This document shows, piece by piece, positions 1 to 6,706 of a stretch of 18,309 nucleotides of DNA (position 1 is its first letter; each line of letters begins with the position of its first letter). Under the pieces are notes generated by a model that saw only the letters and a program-made list of their open reading frames with translations, was not told where the DNA came from and did no database searches. The stretch is from CAUTNH01 sp963540225. Lineage in GTDB: Bacteria; Bacillota_I; Bacilli_A; Acholeplasmatales; Acholeplasmataceae. Made by a program: the position numbers and the translations under genes. The DNA lies in assembly GCA_963540225.1 (NCBI GenBank), contig CAUTNH010000014.1, positions 1-18,309 of the forward strand, in the 5' to 3' direction.

Positions 1-456
1 TTTGCAACAAATAATAATATACTTACAAAATCTTTAATAAATATATTTAAAAATATTAGAAAATCTAATGATTTATCTAGTATAGATACAAGTTTAGAAT
101 ATCTTGCAAGGCAAGGAGTATTTTTAATAAATAGAACATTACTTGTAAAAATTAAAAAGCCTGGAAGTATGCGTTGTAATGGGTTTGAAGAACTTAGCAA
201 AAATGCAATAAAATTTATAAATGATAATCTAGAAAATGTAGTATTTATTCTTTGGGGAAAAGATGCCATAAGCTTAGAAAATATAATAAATAAAGATAAG
301 CACTATATAATAAAATCAACCCACCCAAGTCCTCTTAGTGCGTATAAGAAAACTAAGAGTTTAGATTCTTTTTTTAATGTTGATTTTTCAAGACTTGCTA
401 ATGATTATTTAAAAAAGCATAATAAAAATATGATAAGTTGGGATTATAATAAATAA
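1..456 (+). CDS. ung: Uracil-DNA glycosylase, family 1 (3' part; start lies before the window)
   Basis: This is the C-terminal 151 codons of a family 1 uracil-DNA glycosylase, which removes uracil from DNA to start base-excision repair. Frame 1 is open from base 1. Visible family landmarks in order are an LARQGV segment (about window codons 37-42), a VVFILWG strand, and the HPSPLSA active-site loop at about 318-340 with the conserved histidine. The protein ends in the usual K-H-x-K-x-x-I-x-W tail. The water-activating Asp motif (GQDPYH) would lie upstream of the window. An oddity is that the family motif S-H-x-x-x-G-W reads S-M-R-C-N-G-F here, so that histidine is replaced by methionine. The stop overlaps the first codons of the following S component, suggesting one operon. 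Identification is secure; intactness cannot be judged without the 5' part. Confidence 0.93.
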   Translation, partial: FATNNNILTKSLINIFKNIRKSNDLSSIDTSLEYLARQGVFLINRTLLVKIKKPGSMRCNGFEELSKNAIKFINDNLENVVFILWGKDAISLENIINKDKHYIIKSTHPSPLSAYKKTKSLDSFFNVDFSRLANDYLKKHNKNMISWDYNK

Positions 457-1003
457 AAGAAGTTTAAAAGAAATTTTACAAGGATCATTACTAGCAGCGA
501 TTTCAGTATGTATATCGCTTTTTTTTGCTTATATAATTCCAGGCGGTGGCTCATTTGGACTTCCGCTTTATGCGATACCACTTATTATCTCAAGTATTCT
601 TTTTGGACCATATCTTGGGTTTACAGTAGGATTTTTAGCAGATCTTGGAATTGGAATTTTAGGACCATATGGCTATATGCCACTTTATGTTTTCTCGACT
701 ATCACATGGGCTGTAGTTCCTGGGATATTTATTAAAGATTATAAAAAATATAAATTTTTAAAACTTTTAATAATAATATTTTATACATATTTAATTGCAA
801 GCCTATTTAACTCGTTTGCAAATTATATCTACTGGGGCAAAAAAACTTTTATTCTAACTTTTACAGTAAGAGCCTTTAATATATTTTTATTTACACCAGT
901 TTTAACATTTTTATCAAATAATATAATAACAAGCCTATTTCCTAATAGAAAAAATTATGTATGTGGTATAAAGGTTAATATTTTAAATTATGATAAAAAT
1001 TAA
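443..1003 (+). CDS. ECF-type vitamin transporter S component, folate-family-like; non-canonical start
   Basis: A membrane-embedded substrate-binding (S) subunit of an energy-coupling factor transporter, about 186 residues, the usual size. Frame 2 is open from the in-frame stops at 431-436 to the TAA at 1001-1003. The protein is hydrophobic with about six membrane spans. It carries an LFGPYLGF segment, an ADLG helix and a GPYGYMP turn, which resemble folate-type (FolT) S components. No ATG, GTG or TTG occurs in frame before ATG 677, yet the conserved N-terminal spans lie upstream of 677. Initiation is therefore probably at ATT 443, or ATA 446 or 449, overlapping the end of ung; I placed the start at ATT 443. 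The EcfA/EcfT energising module is not in the window. Folate specificity is inferred from the motif pattern and from trmFO, a folate enzyme, starting 14 nt inside its 3' end. Confidence 0.75.
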   Translation: MIINKRSLKEILQGSLLAAISVCISLFFAYIIPGGGSFGLPLYAIPLIISSILFGPYLGFTVGFLADLGIGILGPYGYMPLYVFSTITWAVVPGIFIKDYKKYKFLKLLIIIFYTYLIASLFNSFANYIYWGKKTFILTFTVRAFNIFLFTPVLTFLSNNIITSLFPNRKNYVCGIKVNILNYDKN

Positions 1004-2288
1004 TATAATTGGCGCAGGCATTTCAGGCTCAGAGATAGCATTAAGGCTTGCTGAATTTAAAGATTTCAAAATTGATCTAATAGATATGCGACCTAAAAAA
1101 ATGACAAGTGCTCATAAGACATCTTTACCAGCAGAGCTTGTATGTTCTAACTCTTTTAGATCTAATAATATTAAAAATGCTGCTGGATTATTAAAAGAAG
1201 AATTAAGGTTTTTAAAATCCCCTTTAATTTTACTTGCTGATAAAAACAAAATAGAAGGTGGTGATAGTCTTGTTGTAGATAGAAAAAGTTTTCAAGAAGA
1301 TGTTTTTAAAAAATTAAAAAGCTATGAAAATCTAAATATTATCTGCGATGAGATAAAAGACCTTATTATAAAAGATGATGAAATTTATATAGTTGCATCA
1401 GGTCCACTTACAAGTGATGAATTATTTTTAAATTTAAATAAATTATTAGAAAATGAATCATTTTCATTTTATGATGGCACATCGCCTATAATTAACTCTG
1501 ATTCTATAAATTATAATATTGCATATTTTAAAAATAGATTTGATAAAGGAGATAACAAAATATATCTAAACTTCCCTTTTAAAAAAGAGGAGTATTTGAA
1601 TTTTTATAACAGATTGCTTGAATTTTCTAAAAGATATAATTTAGATAATAAAAATACTTTTCAAGGATGTCTTCCAATTGAAAAAATGGCAATTGATGGT
1701 ATTGATACTCTTAGATTTGGTCCATTTAAACCAGTTGGTCTTGATAATGGTGGTAAAAAAAATTATGCTGTAGTTCAATTAAGGCAAGACGATTTTTTTA
1801 AGAAAATGTATAATATTGTAGGTTTTCAAACAGGGTTAAAAGAAGATGAACAAAAAGAATTAGTAAGACTTATTCCAGGCTTGGAAAATGCTACTTTTTT
1901 TAAGTATGGAAGGCTTCATGAAAGTAGATATATAAACTCGCCTAAAATACTTGATGAAAATTTTAGAACTAAAAAGTATAGCAATTTATATATAATTGGA
2001 CAATTGACAGGAATTGAGGGCTATATTGAAAGTATTGCTACTGCTGATGTTGCTTATTTAGATATTTATTATAAATACATATTGAAAAAAGAATTTAAAC
2101 TAGATAGTAAAACTATATTAGGAGCATTAGAAAATTATTCTAAAAACACTATTACAAAATACCTACCTATGAAGTCTAATTTTGGAATAGTTTTAGATAC
2201 TCCAATAAATATTAAAAAAAATGATAAAAAGGAATATATTATAAAAAGATCACTTGAAAAAATTAAGGAGATAAAATTTGGAAATTGA
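990..2288 (+). CDS. trmFO: Methylenetetrahydrofolate-tRNA-(uracil-5-)-methyltransferase TrmFO
   Basis: FAD- and folate-dependent enzyme that makes 5-methyluridine at position 54 of the tRNA T-loop, taking the methyl carbon from 5,10-methylene-THF. The 432-residue protein has the usual family length. It opens with the FAD-binding GAGISG (residues 8-13) and continues with the DMRP motif and AELVCSNSFRS. C52 lies in that last motif and C227 in the GCLPIE motif; these match the two catalytic cysteines known from the Bacillus enzyme (C53, C226). The motif before C227 is FQGC where FEGC is more usual. Near the C-terminus are GQLTGIEGY and ESIATA. The ATG overlaps the S component by 14 nt and has no clear ribosome binding site, which suggests translational coupling. 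It is followed by xerC, the order conserved in Bacillota. Confidence 0.96.
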   Translation: MIKINIIGAGISGSEIALRLAEFKDFKIDLIDMRPKKMTSAHKTSLPAELVCSNSFRSNNIKNAAGLLKEELRFLKSPLILLADKNKIEGGDSLVVDRKSFQEDVFKKLKSYENLNIICDEIKDLIIKDDEIYIVASGPLTSDELFLNLNKLLENESFSFYDGTSPIINSDSINYNIAYFKNRFDKGDNKIYLNFPFKKEEYLNFYNRLLEFSKRYNLDNKNTFQGCLPIEKMAIDGIDTLRFGPFKPVGLDNGGKKNYAVVQLRQDDFFKKMYNIVGFQTGLKEDEQKELVRLIPGLENATFFKYGRLHESRYINSPKILDENFRTKKYSNLYIIGQLTGIEGYIESIATADVAYLDIYYKYILKKEFKLDSKTILGALENYSKNTITKYLPMKSNFGIVLDTPINIKKNDKKEYIIKRSLEKIKEIKFGN

Positions 2289-3210
2289 AAATAAACTAGA
2301 CTATATCGATAGATTCCTAGATTATTTAGAATATGAGCTTAACTACTCTAAAAATACTTTAATATCGTATGCTATTGATATAAGAGATTTTGAAAATTTC
2401 ATAAAAAGGGAAGAATTTGCTGAGGATATTATACTTGTAAAAAGATTATCTATTTGCAAGAATTATATAAATTATCTAGGAGAAAAAAACTACTCTAAGA
2501 AAAGTGTTGCAAGAAAAATATCTGCATTAAGAGCATTTTATAATTATTTATATGAAGAAAAATTAGTAAATGAAAATTTATTTAATAAAATTCCAATACC
2601 TAAAATACCTAAAAAACTTCCTAATATATTAACAGAAAATGAACTAGATTATTTATTTAATTCGATTGATATTACAACTGTTCTTGGATTTAGAAATTAT
2701 TTAATTTTAGATATGCTATATAGTCTTGGTCTTAGAGTAAGCGAGCTAATAAATCTAAATGTTAGAGAAGTTGATCTTTTACGTGGTGAGATTAAAGTAT
2801 TTGGAAAAGGAAGAAAAGATAGAATACTTTATTTACATAAAGAACTTAGTAAAAATTTATCAAGGTATATGAAGTATGAAAGAGCAATTCTTCTTGCCAA
2901 ATCAAGTGATAAAAGTATAGAAAATCTTTTAATAAATTATAAAGGTGGAGCATTAACTCAAAGAGGAGTTAGGAAAATTTTAAATGAGATTATAGATAAA
3001 TCGGGAGAACATTATAAAATTCATCCCCATATGTTGAGACATGCTTTTGCAACATCTATGTTAAATAACGGCGCAGATTTAAAAGTTGTTCAAGAACTAC
3101 TTGGACATAAAAACTTAAAAACAACCCAAATATATACGCATATAACAAGCAAAGAACTAATTGAAAGGTTTCAAAAATTAAGCCCAAGAAATAAAAAGGA
3201 GATAAAATGA
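2278..3210 (+). CDS. xerC: Tyrosine recombinase XerC
   Basis: Site-specific recombinase that, with XerD, should resolve chromosome dimers at dif. The 310-residue protein has an N-terminal SAM-like core-binding domain (about 8-95) and a C-terminal catalytic domain. The full catalytic set is present: R153 in LGLRVSEL, K177 in FGKGRKDR, H251 and R254 in HPHMLRHAFA, H277 in LLGHKNL and the nucleophile Y286 in IYTHI. The start is TTG 2278, supported by AAGGAG at 2265-2270 with 7 nt spacing; it overlaps the trmFO stop by 11 nt. Adjacency to trmFO matches the trmFO-xerC(codV) order of Bacillota and favours XerC over XerD or an integrase. No codY/hslVU follows; dut does. No dif site was identified. 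Confidence 0.92.
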   Translation: MEIENKLDYIDRFLDYLEYELNYSKNTLISYAIDIRDFENFIKREEFAEDIILVKRLSICKNYINYLGEKNYSKKSVARKISALRAFYNYLYEEKLVNENLFNKIPIPKIPKKLPNILTENELDYLFNSIDITTVLGFRNYLILDMLYSLGLRVSELINLNVREVDLLRGEIKVFGKGRKDRILYLHKELSKNLSRYMKYERAILLAKSSDKSIENLLINYKGGALTQRGVRKILNEIIDKSGEHYKIHPHMLRHAFATSMLNNGADLKVVQELLGHKNLKTTQIYTHITSKELIERFQKLSPRNKKEIK

Positions 3211-3647
3211 GAAAATTTGAAAAAGTATCAAAATATAATGATATAGAACTACCTTATCCTAAAAGAGCAACAAAATATAGTGCAGGTTATGATCTTGCAC
3301 TTTCAAAGGATATAATCTTTAAAAAAAATAAAATAACTATGGTTCCAACAGGCTATAAAGTATTGATGAATGAAAATGATACACTTTTAATATTTGCAAG
3401 GTCATCTTTATGCATAAAATATAATTTATCTCTTGCAAACGGTGTTGGAGTAGTTGATAAAGATTATTATAATTCCAAAAATAATGAAGGAGAGATATTT
3501 ATACCTATTTTAAATCTTGGTAAGAAAGTAAAACTTCTAAAAGGCGAAAGAATAGCACAAGCTATATTTATAGAATATAATAAAATAGATAATGAAGATG
3601 AAAACAATAATATAAGAATAGGTGGATTTGGATCAAGTGATAAATAA
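3207..3647 (+). CDS. dut: dUTP diphosphatase, trimeric type
   Basis: Hydrolyses dUTP to dUMP and pyrophosphate, limiting uracil incorporation into DNA and feeding dTMP synthesis. The five trimeric-dUTPase motifs appear in order in 146 residues: AGYDL (26-30), ARSSL (64-68), GVVDKDYY (81-88), GERIAQAI (113-120) and GGFGSS (139-144). The short insert between DYY and the following GEI is the longer-loop form often seen in Bacillota dUTPases. ATG 3207 overlaps the xerC stop as ATGA and has AAGGAG at 3196-3201, 5 nt upstream. It is the last gene of the operon; a 15-bp perfect hairpin follows. ung is in the same transcription unit, so prevention and removal of uracil in DNA are probably co-expressed. 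Confidence 0.95.
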   Translation: MRKFEKVSKYNDIELPYPKRATKYSAGYDLALSKDIIFKKNKITMVPTGYKVLMNENDTLLIFARSSLCIKYNLSLANGVGVVDKDYYNSKNNEGEIFIPILNLGKKVKLLKGERIAQAIFIEYNKIDNEDENNNIRIGGFGSSDK

Positions 3648-3650
3648 TAT

Positions 3651-3684
3651 AATCCCCCAAGGTTAAAACTAACCTTGGGGGATT
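3651..3684. terminator. Intrinsic terminator-like hairpin after dut
   Basis: Perfect 15-bp stem (3651-3665 with 3670-3684) and a 4-nt AAAC loop, GC-rich in its lower half (CCCCC/GGGGG). It starts 3 nt after the dut stop. The T-tract on the + side is short and interrupted (ATTTGTATAG), so termination may rest on stem strength. It is placed to end the ung-dut operon and could also block antisense reading from the - side. Confidence 0.8.
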
Positions 3685-3745
3685 TGTATAGTAAATATTT
3701 AAATTTCATCTTATAAAAAATATTACAATAAATAATTTACGATAA

Positions 3746-3790
3746 ATAAAAAAAGGACTGCAATATACAAATTAATTGTTTTACAGTCCT
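3746..3790 (-). terminator. Intrinsic terminator for the - strand membrane protein gene
   Basis: On the - strand, AGGACTG (3790-3784) pairs with CAGTCCT (3760-3754) across a loop of 23 nt that can fold further, and a run of T follows (the A-run at 3748-3754 on the + strand). It sits 9 nt past the stop of the gene ending at 3799. The bases between this and the dut hairpin (3685-3745) show nothing else recognisable. Confidence 0.8.
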
Positions 3791-3798
3791 ATAAGCGA

Positions 3799-4593
3799 TC
3801 AAAGAATAGATTGGCTTTTTTCACCTTTTTTTCTTCTTACTGCAAAATAGTAGTATATTTCATATATAAGCCATGCAATTGAGCCAGCAAGGAATAATAA
3901 ACCAATTGACCAATATGATACCATATAGCCATCATGACCACTTTTTTTAACAGCTAGTGTTGCTCCAAGATGAAATGGTATAAGTAAGAAAATTGCAAAT
4001 GTAATAAGAGAACCCGAAACATAAGCATTAAATCCAATTGCAGCAGTAATTGCTATAATTGTTCCGATAAACTGAGTTGAAAATCTAACTGATAAAATAG
4101 CAGCATCACCACCAGCAGCATTCCAGTTTACAGCCTGGAATATAACAAGAAATAAAAATGTTACAATTACTGGAATAAATGCCCACTTTCTTGTTATAGG
4201 CACTCTATCTGATGTTTTATATCTTAGGATAAGTGCAAGTACTATTATTAAATAAATTAAGATAAAAAATGATGCAAATTCATAAGGATTATTTTTAATT
4301 ACATCACCGAATGGTTGTCCACTAACACGAGCAGCCCATATAAATGCTGATGTTGCAGGAATTGTTTCCGCAAATAACACTATTATCATACCAGCAAGTT
4401 CTTTACCTGTTACTGAGACAATTATTGCTGCTGTAAAAATTATAAGAGATGATATAAATAAACCAATATCAGTTGCACTAACATTTTTACCTTTTCCGAC
4501 TAAACCAAGTATTCTAAGTGCAACAGCAATTGCTGCTACAATACAAATAGATACTATTGATAAAATCTTTATATTTTTTCTTTTTTCTGTCAT
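3799..4593 (-). CDS. Multi-pass membrane protein, family not recognised
   Basis: A 264-residue integral membrane protein with about seven to eight hydrophobic spans, a short basic N-terminus (MTEKRKN) and a basic cytoplasmic-type tail (RRKKGEKSQ). I do not recognise a family. Polar loops include KTSDRVPITRKW between the middle spans and a NAAGGD loop; there is no cysteine pair, ATPase motif or obvious transporter signature. The start is ATG 4593, because GAAAGGAG lies 5 nt upstream; the longer TTG form beginning at 4608 would place this ribosome binding site inside the coding sequence. It has its own promoter and terminator, so it is monocistronic. It could be a transporter, a sensor or an envelope protein; the sequence does not decide. 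Confidence 0.8.
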   Translation of the reverse strand: MTEKRKNIKILSIVSICIVAAIAVALRILGLVGKGKNVSATDIGLFISSLIIFTAAIIVSVTGKELAGMIIVLFAETIPATSAFIWAARVSGQPFGDVIKNNPYEFASFFILIYLIIVLALILRYKTSDRVPITRKWAFIPVIVTFLFLVIFQAVNWNAAGGDAAILSVRFSTQFIGTIIAITAAIGFNAYVSGSLITFAIFLLIPFHLGATLAVKKSGHDGYMVSYWSIGLLFLAGSIAWLIYEIYYYFAVRRKKGEKSQSIL

Positions 4594-4617
4594 AAAAACT
4601 CCTTTCAAACCATATTA

Positions 4618-4626
4618 ATTATATCA
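4618..4626 (-). promoter_or_regulatory. Extended -10 promoter for the - strand membrane protein gene
   Basis: On the - strand this reads TGATATAAT, a perfect extended -10. No good TTGACA is found about 17 nt upstream. The predicted transcript start is about 7 nt downstream, near 4611, giving a leader of roughly 18 nt that contains GAAAGGAG. Confidence 0.6.
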
Positions 4627-4672
4627 TAAATTTACTTAATTATTTTTTTTGGTAAAAAATGTTTTAAATAAA

Positions 4673-4707
4673 TTTAAAGAAAAAAGAGCAATAAATTTAT
4701 GCTCTTT
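4673..4707 (-). terminator. Intrinsic terminator of rpmB, overlapping its stop codon
   Basis: On the - strand AAAGAGCA (4707-4700) pairs with TGCTCTTT (4690-4683) around a 9-nt loop and runs into TTTTTTCTTT. The rpmB stop codon (4699-4697) lies in the loop, so the last codons of the gene form the stem. Confidence 0.75.
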
Positions 4708-4885
4708 CTAAGTTATTTTTTCTAAGTGCTCTAGCAGATACTTTAACTGTTTTTATCTTACCATCTGCATCTTTAATTTTAACTTTTTGAATATTAACAT
4801 TCCATTTTTTTCTAGTTGCATTTAAAGCGTGGCTACGATTATTACCGTATTGTGCTTGTTTGCCTGTTATATAACATTTTGCCAT
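4697..4885 (-). CDS. rpmB: Large-subunit ribosomal protein bL28
   Basis: Structural protein of the 50S subunit, 62 residues, the standard length. The N-terminus MAKCYITGKQ and the NNRSHALNATRKKW block are typical of bL28, followed by a lysine-rich strand and the RALRKNNLE end. Only one cysteine remains of the zinc-ribbon CxxC, so this is the zinc-independent form. The start is ATG 4885 with GGAAG at 4899-4895; the GTG at 4894 would add three residues and lies too close to the ribosome binding site. It is divergent from fakA, as rpmB is from the yloU-yloV pair in Bacillus, though the small Asp23-family gene yloU is absent here. Confidence 0.95.
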   Translation of the reverse strand: MAKCYITGKQAQYGNNRSHALNATRKKWNVNIQKVKIKDADGKIKTVKVSARALRKNNLERA

Positions 4886-4906
4886 TTTTATCACTTCCGT
4901 TCATAT

Positions 4907-4935
4907 AATTTAACATAATTAGGATTTTTTTGCAA
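4907..4935 (-). promoter_or_regulatory. Possible promoter of rpmB
   Basis: On the - strand TTGCAA (4935-4930), a 17-nt spacer and TAAATT (4912-4907) match both consensus boxes at four of six bases. The transcript would start near 4900, just before the GGAAG site. This is weak evidence, but rpmB needs a promoter in this divergent gap. Confidence 0.3.
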
Positions 4936-4980
4936 GAAAAATGAAAAAACAAATCAAATATCGCCTTATTTTTATATAAA

Positions 4981-4989
4981 TGATATAAT
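4981..4989 (+). promoter_or_regulatory. Extended -10 promoter of fakA
   Basis: TGATATAAT is a perfect extended -10; the -35 region is poor. The predicted transcript start is near 4996. This lies after the ATG at 4994 and so rules out that ATG as a start, supporting GTG 5027. Confidence 0.65.
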
Positions 4990-5026
4990 TTATATGCTCA
5001 AAAATAAAGTAATGAGGAGAGATAAA

Positions 5027-6679
5027 GTGTCAACAATTACAATATCAAAATCCCTTTTTAAAAAAATGATTACAAACGGAGCTATTAATTTAAAAAATAA
5101 CCAATCAGAAATAGATCATTTAAATGTATTCCCAGTTCCAGATGGTGATACAGGAACTAATATGCAAATGACTATGATGGCTGGAATTAAAGAAATTCTA
5201 GATTATGAAAAAAACAATGAAAGTTTTTCAGATATTTCTAAAATATTATCTCGTGGTCTTTTAATGGGAGCAAGGGGAAATTCAGGTGTTATACTATCAC
5301 AATTTTTCCGTGGATTTCATATGGCATTAGAGACTATTATAAAAGATGAGATAACAGTATCTGAACTTATATCAGCTCTTACCAATGGATATAAAATGGC
5401 TTATAAAGCAGTTCAAAATCCTGTTGAAGGAACAATTCTAACAGTTGTAAAAATTGCAGCCGATGCTGTAAGAAAAAATAAAAAGAACTTAAAAACAATA
5501 GAAGAAACAATTGAGTTATATTTAAAAGTTGCAAAAGAAACACTTGAAAAAACTCCTGATCTTTTACCACAACTTAAAGAAGCTGGTGTAGTGGATTCTG
5601 GTGGAGCAGGATTTATTAAAATTATTGAAGGAATGCAAATGGCTCTTCGTGGCGAAATGTTAAAAGATGAAAGCAAAAAAGACTTCATTGTGCAAAAGTC
5701 ATTTGATTTTAAAGATAACCACAAATTTAGTAATGCTGATATTAAATATGGTTATTGTACAGAATTTATTGTAAAACTTTTTAAACCTAAAAATTTTAAA
5801 GAAGAAAAAGTTGTAGATGTATTAAAAGAAATAGGCGATTCAATGGTTGTTGCTGTTGTTGATGATTTATTTAAAGTTCATGTTCATACAAATCAACCAG
5901 GTATTGTAATTACACTTGCTCAAAAATACGGAGATTTACAAACAATCAAAGTTGAAAATATGCGTCTCCAAAATGAAAAAATGGCTGCTGAAGAAAAAAA
6001 AGAAAAGCCTAAAGATATTAAAAAATATGGAATAATTTCAGTTTGTTCAGGTAGTGGTATATCTGATTTATTTAAAGATGCTGGCTGTGATATTGTAATA
6101 AACGGTGGACAAACAATGAATCCATCAACACAAGATTTTATCTCTGCTATTAATAAATTAAATGCTGAGCATATAATTATTATTCCTAATAATTCAAATA
6201 TTATAATGGCTGCTGAGCAGACTAAACAAATATTCCCTGATAAAGATATTCAAGTTATTAAAACTAAAAATCTAGGGCAAGGATTTGCTGCTATTATGGT
6301 TTTTGATGAATTATCTGATATTGATTTAAACTATGAAACTATGCATGAGGCAATTAAAGAAGCTAATACAGCAGAAATTACCTACTCTGTAAGGGATACA
6401 TCTATTAATGGCGTTGAAATTAAAAAAGATAATTTTATTGGTATTTGTAATGGAGAAATTAAAGTATGCGAAAACAATAAACTTGATGCTTATAAAAACT
6501 CTTTAAAAGAAATATTTAATAAAGATAAAGAACTTTTAACAGTCTTTTATGGTAAAGACTTAAACAAAGAAGAAATTAAAGAAGTTGAAAACTATACATA
6601 TAGTGAATATTCTAATCTAGAATGTGAATTTATAAAAGGAGACCAAGATATTTATTCATTCATAATGATTATTGAATAA
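5027..6679 (+). CDS. fakA: Fatty acid kinase subunit A (YloV/DAK2 family)
   Basis: FakA phosphorylates fatty acids presented by FakB (DegV-family) proteins, giving acyl-phosphates for phospholipid synthesis. The 550-residue protein is the usual length. An N-terminal DhaL-like kinase domain (about 1-200) contains the metal/ATP motif PVPDGDTGTNM (36-46), then GLLMGARGNSGVILSQ and PVEGTILTV. A middle domain and a C-terminal DegV-like domain follow, the latter with GSGISDLF and GGQTMNPST. The start is GTG 5027: GAGGAG at 5014-5019 is 7 nt upstream, and the resulting N-terminus fits the Bacillus protein. The in-frame ATG at 4994 precedes the predicted transcript start. No fakB or plsX lies in the window. 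Exogenous fatty-acid use would suit an organism with reduced lipid synthesis, which is inference. Confidence 0.93.
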   Translation: MSTITISKSLFKKMITNGAINLKNNQSEIDHLNVFPVPDGDTGTNMQMTMMAGIKEILDYEKNNESFSDISKILSRGLLMGARGNSGVILSQFFRGFHMALETIIKDEITVSELISALTNGYKMAYKAVQNPVEGTILTVVKIAADAVRKNKKNLKTIEETIELYLKVAKETLEKTPDLLPQLKEAGVVDSGGAGFIKIIEGMQMALRGEMLKDESKKDFIVQKSFDFKDNHKFSNADIKYGYCTEFIVKLFKPKNFKEEKVVDVLKEIGDSMVVAVVDDLFKVHVHTNQPGIVITLAQKYGDLQTIKVENMRLQNEKMAAEEKKEKPKDIKKYGIISVCSGSGISDLFKDAGCDIVINGGQTMNPSTQDFISAINKLNAEHIIIIPNNSNIIMAAEQTKQIFPDKDIQVIKTKNLGQGFAAIMVFDELSDIDLNYETMHEAIKEANTAEITYSVRDTSINGVEIKKDNFIGICNGEIKVCENNKLDAYKNSLKEIFNKDKELLTVFYGKDLNKEEIKEVENYTYSEYSNLECEFIKGDQDIYSFIMIIE

Positions 6680-6699
6680 AATTAATTTTTTGCTATAAT
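6672..6699 (+). promoter_or_regulatory. Promoter giving a predicted leaderless mRNA
   Basis: TTGAAT (6672-6677), a 16-nt spacer and TATAAT (6694-6699) with an upstream TGC make a good extended promoter. Transcription should begin at G6706 or A6707, which is the ATG of the next gene. There is no usable Shine-Dalgarno site: AAGG directly abuts the ATG. Confidence 0.6.
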
Positions 6700-6706
6700 T
6701 ATAAGG

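Noticed and set aside
508..735. 75-codon reading frame
   Set aside because: It runs in frame 1 across the S component, has cysteine/tryptophan-rich noise and no ribosome binding site; the hydrophobic protein in frame 2 is the real gene.
3467..3709. - strand reading frame of 80 codons across the end of dut
   Set aside because: It overlaps dut and the terminator hairpin, and has no promoter or ribosome binding site.
4594..4608. TTG start for the membrane protein
   Set aside because: The GAAAGGAG ribosome binding site would be inside the coding sequence; ATG 4593 is correctly spaced from it.
5379..5724. - strand frames inside fakA
   Set aside because: They mirror the conserved fakA reading frame and have low-complexity L/F/Q composition typical of antisense shadows.
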